Origin: Poecilobothrus nobilitatus | Taxonomy: Eukaryota; Arthropoda; Insecta; Diptera; Dolichopodidae | Direction of reading: 5' to 3' | Length of the DNA stretch: 64,000 nucleotides | NCBI GenBank assembly: GCA_947095535.1 | Contig: OX352772.1 | Coordinates: 47,883,445 to 47,947,444 of the forward strand | Part shown: piece by piece, positions 11,172 to 22,200 of the stretch | Layout of the letters: the number at the start of each line of letters is the position of its first letter | How positions within the stretch are numbered: position 1 is the first letter of the stretch | The notes under the pieces: generated by a model | Databases searched by the model: none | Told to the model about the DNA's origin: nothing | The model's input: only the letters and a program-made list of their open reading frames with translations | Translations under genes and position numbers: made by a program

Positions 11172-11713
11172 AGTTTACATCAGTCTGTAGAAACCACTTA
11201 CCACTGAACTTCTGAAGAAAAGGTTCGATCCTAAATGTTTTGGTATTGAATGATTCCTTGTGACTCCCTTCACTGACCCGCCTTTTTTTTTTTTTTTAAT
11301 TTTTCACTTATTTTAAGATTTCTTCAACAATTTTCGATTTTCCATACAAACGCTAACATTTACTAAATAAATGGGGTCTACTATGGGTCTACTCTAAATA
11401 AATGATCGGTTGACGTTTGAAAAATAAAGCTAAAGCATTTAATACGCATTTTTGAAACGTGTTGTCGCAGTGTAATTCTTTCAGTATTTACTAAAAGAGA
11501 TTTAAAATTAAAATCGAAATAAAAAGAGCTGCAGAAAAAAGGTGTGAGGTAGTATTTAATATTAAAAATAAATGTAGATAATTATAAGTAATACAATATT
11601 TTAAAAACTTTAAATAAGCTGAATAATTAAAAATAAAAACACCAAAGAAGGAAGCCACTAGAAATCATTCAACACCAGTTTTTTTCTGGGGTTTTTGTAG
11701 ACTGACATAAACT
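11172..11713. mobile_element. Inverted-repeat element upstream of the transposase gene
   Basis: The left arm (11,172-11,270) contains agtttacatcagtctgtaga and, after a gap, ggtattgaatgattccttgt and gactccctt. The right arm (11,643-11,713) holds the reverse complements in mirrored order (aaggaagccactagaaatca, ttcaacacc, tagactgacataaact). The core is AT-rich, with a near-duplicate ggggtctactat / gggtctactct near 11,371-11,395. This looks like a MITE of about 540 bp. No matching arm is seen on the far side of the transposase gene, so it cannot be called that gene's own terminal repeats. Confidence 0.6.
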
Positions 11714-12615
11714 ATATTCTGTCAACTTGTAATATGCTTTTAATAATATAAACAATTACAAACTTTACTTAAAAGATTTTTAAAATACTAAACGCAAACT
11801 AACAACTTCAAATTCTTTAAATGTCATATATATTATATTTAAAACCATTTATTGCTTTCAATTTATTTTATTTGAAGTTTTGCACTAAATTAAACATAAA
11901 TATTTCAAATTATAAGAATCTAGTTTTTATATAGTTTTTTTTTCCTTCCCACATCCTGTAAGTAGTATATGGCCCCCACTAAATCATTTATTATGCATAT
12001 TTTATTAAGCTTTATTTTCTTTTTAATCATTAATTGTACAAGATTATGACACGTATATATTATTATACAAAAATTATTTTATTATTATTTTATTATATAT
12101 TGCAATATGATATTAATCGTAAGATAAATAATACTTTTTATTAATATTATATTATGCTTTACTAATATATATTATAAGAAAATCTATATTATTTTTTTAT
12201 TAATCTATATGGTTGAAACCCGAAACCTTTCGAATGAAGACAAAAAACATTTTCGGCTTAAATTGAGTATTTAAAATACAATCATAAAAACATTTTCAAT
12301 TTTAAAAACGAAAAAAAATTTCTATTATTTTACATCCATTTTTTTTTACTTTTAGAGGGACTATATATAATTTATCATTCACCTTTTTTCAATAACTAAA
12401 TTAGCGATGGTAGGACTATTTTGTATATGTCATTCTACAAGTTTGCATTGTCATTTTTGTTTTTGTTTGGTTTTTGTTTTAATATTTGTTTCATTTCATA
12501 TGGTTTCATATAAAATAATTGCCGATCTTATATTTATAACTGAAAAAAATTATAAAATAAAAATTTATTCCTTATTTTAATTATAGAAAATTTATTAATT
12601 ATAAAATACTCTAGA

Positions 12616-13227
12616 ATGGTTTCAACGACTCCTGGTAACGGTAATATAATGGATGAATTTGAAGACGCATTTCAAGCTTGTCTTCATGCCTTAACCAAAC
12701 AAGAATCATCAAATGGTGTCGATAAAGATGAAATTGATGTTGAAGTACAACAAACTGCAAATAAATTTATTGATGCTGCACGTTTAATGGAAGCATTCTT
12801 TTTACAAAAACGATATCTTTTATCAACTTTAAAACCTGAAATGTTACTTAGTGATGAAAACCAAGAGTTAAATAATGAAATAAAACGAAAAACGGCTTTA
12901 ATTAATAAGCATTATCAAAGATTAGAAGAATGGAAGGCAATGTTAGCAGATACTCAACAACAACAGCAACAACAAAGTTGTAATAAAATAAACGATCCAA
13001 ATATTAGACCTGATCAAAGGCAAGTACAAATGGGAAATACTTCAGGACCACAACCACAAATGGGTGGACAAGTTGGAGGAATATTAAATGCTGGCAGTCC
13101 AATGCATCCACCAATTTTACAACAGCAGCAACAACAACAAATGATGCAATTACATCAAATGCAACAAATGCAAAAAAATGTTAATCCAGATATGAAATAC
13201 AATAAGAGGAATGTTAACAAATTTTAA
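12616..13227 (+). CDS. MED28: Mediator complex subunit 28
   Basis: A 203-residue single-exon protein. After a short polar N-terminus (MVSTTPGNGNIM), residues 13-113 follow the MED28 domain closely: DEFEDAFQACLHALTKQE, VEVQQTANKFIDAARLMEAF, FLQKRYLLSTLKPEMLL, then a helical segment ELNNEIKRKTALINKHYQRL ending EEWKAML. MED28 is a head-module subunit of Mediator, linking transcription factors to RNA polymerase II in the nucleus. The C-terminal half is low-complexity, with a seven-glutamine tract at 114-120, a second one near 168-175 and Met/Gln-rich sequence, as in fly MED28. Length is somewhat above the 178 aa of the human protein because of this tail. A tttaattatag sequence ending at 12,585 could be the acceptor of a 5' UTR intron. 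The next gene on the minus strand is convergent. Confidence 0.93.
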   Translation: MVSTTPGNGNIMDEFEDAFQACLHALTKQESSNGVDKDEIDVEVQQTANKFIDAARLMEAFFLQKRYLLSTLKPEMLLSDENQELNNEIKRKTALINKHYQRLEEWKAMLADTQQQQQQQSCNKINDPNIRPDQRQVQMGNTSGPQPQMGGQVGGILNAGSPMHPPILQQQQQQQMMQLHQMQQMQKNVNPDMKYNKRNVNKF

Positions 13228-13321
13228 TTTTTTTAAATATTTAAATATATAGATGTTTTTAAGTTTTAATATTAATGAAGTTTTATAATTTATTTTGTTA
13301 TTATAAACTTAAATAATTTTT

Positions 13322-13327
13322 AATAAA
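13322..13327 (+). terminator. Poly(A) signal AATAAA for MED28
   Basis: AATAAA lies about 95 bp after the MED28 stop and is followed by further AATAAAA-like sequence. It is the most plausible cleavage/polyadenylation signal for the plus-strand gene; assignment is by position only. Confidence 0.5.
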
Positions 13328-13595
13328 AATAAAAGTACGATTATGTAGGATTATAACTCAATTTTTTTCCCTTATCTCACGTACTTAACTTTATCATAAA
13401 AGTAATTACAGTACACCACTTGTTTTTTTTTTTTCTTTATTCCAAATTTAAATCGAAATAACAAAAATATCTGTTTAATTATTACATATGTATATTATTT
13501 TTAACTTAATTACTAATACCAACAATATAAAATAAAAACACGATATTATTGCGAGTTCTTAAAACATGAATCATTTGATACAATATTATTAATTC

Positions 13596-13601
13596 TTTAT
13601 T
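13596..13601 (-). terminator. Poly(A) signal overlapping the crammer-like stop codon
   Basis: On the minus strand the final lysine codon, stop and following bases read AAA TAA AG, so AATAAA is embedded across the stop codon. I see no other AATAAA on this strand in the next 100 bp or so. It may be the functional signal, giving a very short 3' UTR. Confidence 0.4.
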
Positions 13602-13869
13602 TCTTACAATGTTTATTATCGCCTACTTTTTTTCTACCCATACATCCGCAAACAGCTTCATCAGATTTTTTATCTGCAAATTGATTTATACCCATTGTCC
13701 AAGTTACTTCACCAGCTTCATATTTTTTATTATGTTCGGCAATCTTTTTCTTTGATTCAACATAAATTGAACGTCTTAATTTATCTTCTTCACCTTCATA
13801 AACTTTTTGGAATTTAATTTTATATTCTTCCCATTCTTGATCAGTTGCACCAATTTCAAGTTCAGACAT
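13597..13869 (-). CDS. cer: Crammer/CTLA-2-like cysteine protease inhibitor (I29 propeptide domain)
   Basis: A 90-residue single-exon protein consisting almost only of a cathepsin propeptide inhibitor (I29) domain without a protease. It starts SELEIGATDQEWEEYKIKFQKVY. An ERFNIN-like helix is visible (E28, R32, Y36, S39, I43, N47), followed by the GNFD-like G60-I-N62-Q-F64-A-D66. Such stand-alone propeptides (Drosophila crammer, Bombyx BCPI, mouse CTLA-2) inhibit cathepsin L-type proteases; crammer is needed for long-term memory in flies. No signal peptide is seen. The C-terminal tail is longer than the roughly 80-residue fly protein and cysteine-rich: C74, C76 and C88 in a basic context. The symbol is by similarity. 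The gene is convergent with MED28, about 370 bp apart. Confidence 0.88.
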   Translation of the reverse strand: MSELEIGATDQEWEEYKIKFQKVYEGEEDKLRRSIYVESKKKIAEHNKKYEAGEVTWTMGINQFADKKSDEAVCGCMGRKKVGDNKHCKK

Positions 13870-13952
13870 TTTTGTTTTATTTGAGGAAAAATTAATTTGT
13901 ACTGATAGTTAAAACTTTTAAAACACTTTTGAAACAAAGATTGTTTTGATTC

Positions 13953-13981
13953 TCCCTTTTATATTTATATATATGACGTCA
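13953..13981 (-). promoter_or_regulatory. Putative crammer-like core promoter: CRE palindrome plus TATA
   Basis: Read on the minus strand, a perfect TGACGTCA palindrome (13,974-13,981, the CREB/ATF site consensus) is followed within a few bases by TATATATAAATATAAAAGGG. The TATAAAAGGG part (about 13,963-13,954) lies about 95 bp before the start codon, a spacing that fits a short 5' UTR. Function is inferred from position and consensus only. Confidence 0.5.
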
Positions 13982-14574
13982 TAATACTGTAGAATCTAAT
14001 TTCAATTGTGATTTTTGTGTTGTGTCATAGACCATGTATATAGTTACTTGGTTGTGTTGATATGATTTTATCAATTTTTTTTTTTACTTGTCATTTCAAA
14101 GAAATACTTCATGGGGACATGGGGACCATTTTCAAACAGCTCCCTTAATTTCCGATAAATATTTAGTTTTCATGGTTTTAACTTTAAAACATTTTAGTTT
14201 TTTAAATCAAATCATTTAAATTTTATGTAAACATCAATAAAGATCTTTTTATAAAAATTTAAATTAATCTTTTTTTTTGTAATATGATAATTACAAAATC
14301 TATCACTTTTTTAAGGCGAATTATTAAAGTAAATTATTTTAATTATATTTATAATAAAATATGTAACTATATGTATTATCTACAGTTTCAACTTATGTAT
14401 GTAGTAAGTATTTACAATTTTTATTCTGAGCTCTATTTGCTGTGATTTGTGAAGTACATAAATAAATTCAACATTATTATAATGCTACCTAAGAGCAGTA
14501 TGATAAACGTTACTCTATTTTTGCAAATGAAATCATATTCCAAGATTTAAAAAAAAATTTATTTATAAAATATC
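13982..14574. other. Upstream intergenic stretch
   Basis: AT-rich DNA between the crammer-like promoter and a tandem repeat. No gene is recognised. Confidence 0.45.
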
Positions 14575-14870
14575 AAATTTGGTACTAGGGTGTTGTTTCC
14601 TGAATCCCTGATTTGTCCAAAATTTAAGATGAATTAGAATGGTTGTTCGGGTATCTGCCACACAACTCTTAAGACCAAACAAGAATATCTTCGAAATTAA
14701 TAAGTATATAAACTTGAAATTTGATATAAGAATGTTCTACCCTGTTGATGTCTCTAAAATTTGAGATGAATTGGGGTGGTGGTCCGCGTGCCTGCACACA
14801 CTTCCCAAGACCTAACAAGCATATTTTCGAATTTAATAAAGATAGAAATCTGAAATTTTGTACAAAGGTT
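14575..14870. repeat. Two-unit tandem repeat, about 145 bp each
   Basis: Two adjacent units share: a gaaatttggtac / gaaatttgatat start, ccctgatttgtccaaaattt / cctgttgatgtctctaaaat, gatgaattagaatggt / gatgaattggggtggt, ctgccacacaactcttaaga / ctgcacacacttcccaagac, caaacaagaatatcttcga / ctaacaagcatattttcga, and taataagtatataaact / taataaagatagaaatct. A related, more decayed piece lies at about 51.3-51.7 kb. No coding frame runs through both units. Confidence 0.75.
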
Positions 14871-15978
14871 GTAAAAGCATTTATTTTTTTAGCTTAGCTA
14901 AAAAATTAAATACCTAACTAAAATAACTTATGGATTTTTAATTTAATTTGAATTTTTTAGGTGTAGGGTATAAATAAGTCGGTTGCATCGACTTACTGTT
15001 ACTTTTACTTGTTTTAAAATAAATTGAAGTTAAACCTTAGATGATGTACAATTTAAATTACATAAATTGACGTACAATTAAAATACATAAATTGTTATGT
15101 ATGGTTTGCACATGGAAGAAAAAGCTGGAGTCAGAAAAGATAATAGAAATATAACAGAAGGTTTTATCCAAACTTCAAAGTTCGAAAAATTATGTAAAAT
15201 ATTTATAAATTTATAATAAAAATATTACATTAAAAAGGTTGAAAACAAGAAAATATATCTAATATAATCAACAAACATGAACTGTTAGTTTAGAAAATAA
15301 AACAAGGATAAAACCTTAGGCAGGAAATAGGCATGATTGGAAGGGAAAGTCCTCATGTAGTAAGCCAGTTGAGTTGGGAAACATTTTAACTATAGTTCTT
15401 TAGAAAAACTGTATTCAATGACGAGGTTAGGATGTTGGTGACCAACATTCACAGAGGGGTAATTTGTTAAAAAAATGTAATACATTCAGAAATATATAAT
15501 TTTTAAGGACTAATATTTAATTTTTTCATTTCAAAACCGTTATAATTTATTAAATAATTAAATTTAACAATATGTATTTTACTTATAAAAATGATATTAC
15601 TTACTTAATTTTTTTGTAATTTTTTATTCATAAAATAAAATTACATACAATCTTATTCAATTCCACAAACCATTGGATGGAATTAATGTAGATTTTTTTA
15701 TAATAACTAGCAACATCAAACATTTTTAAATAATTAAAATGTCAGTTCAGTCATTACCTTAAACAGCTTCTGTTATCGGATACTGGTACGCAACAACATC
15801 ATTTAATAATTCATCGAATAATTTTGACATTATAATTTTTCTTTTGAAAAATTATAAAATATAACAGAAATATTTGGGTTTTCAATAATATTTTCGATAG
15901 TTAATATTATAATTTATTTAAGCAAATATTTTTATAGTGTGAAATAAAAATATTTTAATAAATTTATATTACAACAAT
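14871..15978. other. Intergenic/5' region of the Ubc9 gene
   Basis: AT-rich with no recognised repeat. A ttttatag sequence near 15,934 could be a 5' UTR splice acceptor, but I cannot place a donor. The start codon context at 15,979 is acaacaATGtct, with an A at position -3. Confidence 0.4.
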
Positions 15979-16458
15979 ATGTCTGGAATTGCTGTTGCTC
16001 GTTTAGGAGAGGAGAGGAAAGCATGGCGAAAAGATCATCCATTTGGTTTTGTTGCTCGCCCAACAAAAAATCCAGATGGAACACTTAATTTAATGAATTG
16101 GGAATGTGCTATTCCTGGTAAAAAAGGTACACCATGGGAAGGTGGTTTATACAAATTAAGAATGATTTTTAAAGATGATTATCCTACAAGCCCGCCAAAA
16201 TGCAAATTTGAACCACAATTATTTCATCCAAATGTATATCCATCAGGCACAGTATGTTTGTCATTATTAGATGAAGAAAAAGACTGGCGTCCAGCAATCA
16301 CAATCAAACAGATTTTATTGGGTATACAAGATCTATTGAATGAACCAAACATCAAAGATCCAGCTCAAGCTGAAGCATATACAATTTATTGTCAGAACAG
16401 ATTGGAATACGAGAAAAGAGTACGAGCACAAGCTAGAGCAATGGCTGCTACAGAATAA
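15979..16458 (+). CDS. lwr: SUMO-conjugating enzyme E2 Ubc9 (lesswright orthologue)
   Basis: A 159-residue single-exon protein with the UBC fold over its whole length. It has the Ubc9 N-terminus [20 protein letters not shown], which includes the SUMO/E1-binding helix. The E2 HPN triad is at 83-85, the catalytic cysteine is C93 in [12 protein letters not shown], and [20 protein letters not shown] and [15 protein letters not shown] follow. It takes SUMO from the E1 (Aos1-Uba2) as a thioester on C93 and passes it to target lysines, acting mostly in the nucleus. Length matches the family (human 158 aa). All key residues are present, so it should be active. The coding region has no intron, in contrast to the intron-rich gene downstream, and a 21-A run lies about 210 bp after the stop. 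A retrocopy cannot be excluded, but sequence constraint looks intact. Confidence 0.96.
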   Translation: MSGIAVARLGEERKAWRKDHPFGFVARPTKNPDGTLNLMNWECAIPGKKGTPWEGGLYKLRMIFKDDYPTSPPKCKFEPQLFHPNVYPSGTVCLSLLDEEKDWRPAITIKQILLGIQDLLNEPNIKDPAQAEAYTIYCQNRLEYEKRVRAQARAMAATE

Positions 16459-19249
16459 TTCTATATATGTATCGAATCATCCATCGTCATCTTAATCAAA
16501 TTCCTAATAATTAAATGAAAAACGAAACAAAAAACAATATAGGGACTGCCAGGTGACAAAGCAAAAAAAAAAGAATATAAATCTATAATTACAAAATAAG
16601 TATTTTTTAATTTTATCATTTTCCTAAATTCTTGGAGAGCTTTTCAATTTAGTGTTAAGTTTACTTAGTAAAAAAAAAAAAAAAAAAAAATTATGAAAAG
16701 AAAAAAATGGAAAAAAAATAATTTAAAACTAAATAGTTTGCTAAAAAAAAAATTGTAAAACGAGACTTTCAAAAGTTAATTCTTGGTACATATAGAAAAT
16801 AGAGAACAAAATAAGCTATTGTTTCCATATCTACAATGATTGTGAAATGTGTAGTTACATATATGCAAACATTGATAAATATATATTCCAAAAAAAATTG
16901 ATTGTATTTTTTTTATTTATTAAAAGCGAATTTTTATATTAAAACCATCGTAAATAATTATTTTATCTATAAATGGAAAAAGTTTCACATAGAAATCAAC
17001 TTTTAAAGAAAAAGAGAAACCGGTTTTTTTGCTTACCAATTGCTCAGATTAAATTTTATCTAGGTATAAAAGTTTCCTAACGAATTCAAAAAAATTTAAA
17101 TAGATTACAAATACATATTGTGTACTGATAATTATGTGGAGATCATAAAGATCTGGCTATTTTCGAAATTTAAATTTACTATTGAATTTCCCTATCAAGA
17201 CATTTATTCAAGTCTCAAGTTTACGGCTATTTGAGTCACTTGGAATTACATATATAAATTTTGTTAATTGGAGATTTAGCAGTTTGTTATATGAGAAAAA
17301 TAATTCATTTTTAATTACGTAGAATTTTCGAAATATCTAATGTTTACAATATAGCTTACTGAATTTTTAAAAATGTTGCAAAAGTTAGCTGATGAACTAT
17401 TTCAAAGCCATTATTATTTTTTCACAGATCTACATACAAAAATTAGAAAAGCCATATGCTATGTATTTTGTTAAAAATAAAATTAATTTCCTTAATTTAA
17501 AAAAAAATGCATAAAGAGACGCTTTGATACAGATTAAAAGGAAAAAAAGTGGAATATAACTTTTATATTCCAAATGAATGATTAATTTTGACCTTTTAAC
17601 GTTTAAAAAAATAAATTTTGACGTCATTTTGATTAAATAATTTACAAAATTGTTTGGAACAGACGAAATAAAAAACGAAAGAGTTCTTGTTCTATGTATT
17701 AACTTTCATTTCGGCATATATTATATATATAACAGTTTTTTCTTTTATAATAAAAAACAACTATGTAAGTACCAATAGTGCCTAATGCCTATAGATATGG
17801 AAGGAAATGGACGTATGGTTGGTTATAAATACTAGCTATGCCTATGCTTATGGTATAGTACTATACTACTATACAAAATAGTTATACATATATATGTTTA
17901 TATTAATATATATTCTACTAACTCTAGCTAAACTGTAGATAGACATATATAGTACTTTCTTTATTAGTTTCTAGTTCAATTCTCTAATAATCTCCTCTAC
18001 AGTCTACACTCTGTGTACATACATAGCACATACATATATACATATTCTTTATTTAGTATAACAGTTTTCTAATTATCTACTTTTAGCTAGGTACGCTACC
18101 AAATTTCGAAATGTTTGCTGAATTAAATTGATTGTTTGTGTATTTTTTTTTATACAATATATATATATAAACGTTATTTTTTCATTTATGTTTTTATTTT
18201 CTTTGTTTTGATTTTTTGACAGTAAAGCCTATTTTGACATACTGGTTTTTCAATAATGTAATAACATTTTACAAATGTCATTCAAATACTCAATATAAGA
18301 GTCGGCACTAAAAAGGTAGAGTTAATTATTTAAATGTACATATTTTTAAATATAAATATGTAGACTTAAAAAAATTTTGAAAATTGAATTAAAATAATCA
18401 AAATGAAAATAGATTTATTAATATAATTAAGGATTTATATAAATAACAAGATAAGAACAATTACCAGTTTTATTATTTTATTTTCTTACTGTGGCCTAAG
18501 TTTAAGAGTTAAAGCAGGCGAAAGAGTTATTAACAAAACATCAAAACTTCAATTACTCAAGTCAAAAGGCATAATAATTTTTTTTGGAGTATAGATGTTA
18601 AAATCCAAAATTGATGCACGAAGATTTTTCCACTTTAACGAAACTGATTTTAATTGTAATAAATTATAAAAAATCAAATAAAATTTTTAAAATTAATGCA
18701 TAATCATAAAATAAACATATTTATGTGTTGATTTAGATTGTTGTTTTAGAAAATTTTTAGGCATTTCAAAATAGTGAAACTTTAAAATGAAGCAATCCAA
18801 TATAATTAAAATTGTAAGGTAAACATTTTTTAAATTTAAAGAATAATTGTATTAAACCCTTTAGAATTGAAATTGATTAGTTTCAAATTGAGATTTTCAA
18901 TGTAAAAATAATTCATTCATTGCATTCTGCATGTGTTATTAGTAGATATGATGTAGTCTACTACATTTCCAAAAAAGAAACGACAAAACCCAAACAGAAA
19001 AAAAGAATTATTAAAATGACAGTTCAGAATTTAATTTTTGGATTCTACCTGGAATAAAATATTAATTGTTTACTGGTATAAATATCATTGCCAATATTTC
19101 AAAGTTTAATGTTTTGTCGTTTTTAGAATGGTGGTAAAAGAAACTATAAATCATTAAAAATAAATAAATTTATTTTTCAAAATATAATATTATTTGTGAT
19201 TGATTTTGTTACAAAAAATAATTAATATATAAGAAGCAATAAGGTGGAA
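16459..19249. other. Ubc9 3' flank and upstream region of exportin-7
   Basis: Begins with the likely Ubc9 3' UTR, then a poly-A tract of 21 A at 16,670-16,690. The rest is AT-rich, with a dense run of short TA/CTA-type simple motifs around 17,700-18,070. The 5' UTR exon(s) of the exportin-7 gene should lie just before 19,250 but cannot be delimited. No further protein-like frame is seen. Confidence 0.5.
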
Positions 19250-22200
19250 ATGGTAAGAAAAATTTATATTGTAATTTAGATTATAATATCATCGTATGTT
19301 TGTGTCGGAAAATTAAATTTCTTTTTTTTTTTTGTGTAAATTCGATAAGGGATCAAAAAAATAATCTGTCGGCAAGTAATGCAATTTTTATTTTTTTATT
19401 TTAATCAATATATTTAATAATTTTCATGAAATTCTATGATCTATTTAATATAAAGAATTTCACAATCAAGTTTAAAAGGAAAAGAACATAACATTTATTA
19501 TTTTTTTTTTTAGAAAATTAAAAGATGCGTATATGTTTAGAGAGTTAATGGGTACTTCTATTTGTAACTTAAAATAACTAAAAAATTAAATATTTTATTT
19601 TGTTTTTAAACGGTTGCGAAATTGTTACATTTTGTTTAATCTATATGCGGTTTTTATATAGGTTATAAAATTTTTGTCATTGAAAATTTAAAACTTGTAA
19701 ATTAAAACAAAATTCAGTTGTTAATTCAGATTAACTAGAATCCATTTTTTATTTTATTAATTATATTGATGGTGATGTAAAGACATAAAAGAATGCTTAA
19801 AATTTTTTTAAATCTGATCAATAGAATTATTTAATTTCTTTTCTAGGAAATTCAACAACTTGAAATACTATGCAAACAACTTTATGAATCGACCGATCAA
19901 ATAATACGTGCAGAGGCTGAAAAAGCCCTTGTTTCTTTTGTGAGTAGTCAGGATGCTTTACCAAAATGTCAAATGCTTTTGGATAGAGCAGATTCTAGTT
20001 ATGCTCAATTATTAGCAGCTACAACATTAACTAAATTATGTCAAGGCCTAAGCTTAGAACAAAGAATGGATATCAGGTTTTTAAAACAATTTTTATTTTA
20101 AATATTTTTGAAAGAAAGTAACAATTTTTTTTTAATAATTTTGTAGGAGTTATATTTTGAATTATCTTGCAACACGTCCTAATTTACGAAATTTTGTTGT
20201 TCAAGCATTAGTTATATTATTGGCAAAAATAACAAAATATGGATGGTTGGATACATACGAAAATGAAAATGTATTTCGAAATATTCTTGAAGATGTAAAG
20301 AAATTTCTTCAGGTTCGCTTAAATTATTTAATAGATTATTTTGAAGGAAAATAATATTTTTATATTAATTTTTCTTAGGGATCTGTTGAACATTGTACAA
20401 TTGGTGTACAAATTTTATCTCAATTAGTATGTGAAATGAATTCAACTGCCGAACTTGATGTTAATTTGACTTTTTCGAAAAATCGTAATATAGCTACTTC
20501 ATTTCGAGATTTACTACTTTATGACATTTTTTTGTTATCATGCTCTCTTTTGATAACTGCTCGTGACAACAATAAAACTTTAAATTTTTTGGATGAAGCA
20601 CAACAGAGGTAAAATTATATAAATAATAAAAGTCAAATAAATTTTAATAAAAAGTAATAAAAATTGTCGGAATAATTATTTTAGTTGGATATCACATGTT
20701 TTGAGATTGACAAAAAATTGTCTAAGCTTTGATTTTATTGGAAGTTCAACTGATGAATCTACTGATGATATGAGTAGTGTTCAGGTATTTAACTTTTTTA
20801 ACAATATTTTCTATGATAATTAAAACTTTTGTTTTTGTAGATTCCAGCAAATTGGCGTCCTGCATTTCTTGACTCAAATACATTAAAATTATTTTTTGAT
20901 TTGTATCAAATTTTACCGAATGGTCTTGCTAGCTTGTCACTTTCCTGTTTAGTTCAGGTTTGTATTTTTGAATACATAAAATCTATTACTTAATTCATTA
21001 ATATTTTACGTGTATTATTTACAGATGACATCTGTGAGAAGATCATTGTTTAGTAATTCTGAACGTACAAAATTTCTTACTCATTTAGTAAACGGAGTCA
21101 AAAATATTTTAGAAAATTTACATGTAATATAAATAATTTTTATGCATATGTACATTGCAAAGCAATATTTTTAATTGTAATAATTAATTCTAGGGTTTAA
21201 ATGATCCAGAAAACTATCATGAGTTTTGCCGCCTTTTAGCCCGGTTAAAATCCAATTACCAGTTGGGTGAATTGATATCGGTAGAATGTTATCCAGAAGC
21301 AATTCAATTAATTGCTAAATTTACTGTACAATCTCTACAGGTGTGTGTTGTGAAATAAACTATAATGTGTAATTTAGAAAACCAATATATGTATATATAT
21401 ATTAAATTTTTTTTCAGATGTGGCAATTCGCTCCTAATAGCGTACACTATTTATTGTTATTATGGCAAAAAATGGTTGCTTCAGTTCCATATGTTAAAAC
21501 TACGGAACCTCATTTACTTGGAACATATACTCCAGAATTAACAAAGGCTTATATTACTTCAAGATTAGAATCTGTACCTGTTATTGTAAGGTTTGTGTAC
21601 TTTTTTTTATCACATTTAATTTAATAAATATCACAATTAGTAATTTTTATAATGCACTTTAATAAATCTATTTTTATTAATATAGAGAAAATCTAGAAGA
21701 TCCATTAGATGATTTGGGTATGGTGCAACAACAACTTGAACAATTATCTGTAATTGAACGTTGTGAATATGAGAAAACTTGTACTTTATTGGTTCAACAT
21801 TTCGATCAAACAGCTCGTGCATATCAAGAGCTTTTACAAAATCCTAATCCCAATACATTGGATGTAAAAATTCATGAACTTCAATTAACATGGCTGGTTT
21901 ATATTATTGGTTCAGCGATTGGTGGAAGATTATCATTTAATGCTAGTGAAGAACAAGATACAATGGATAGTGAACTTGTTATAAGGGTAACAATTTTATA
22001 AATATGTGAAAAAGAAATTCATAATTAACTAACATGATTATTTTTTAGGTTTTGCAATTAATGAGTTTAACTGATGCAAGACTTCCTCAAGCTGGTTGCG
22101 AAAAATTAGAATTATCATTTTTAAGTTTTCTTGAACAAGTTAGAAAAATTCATATTAGTGAACAAAGTAATAAAGCAAAGGTTTATAAACGATTGTCAGA

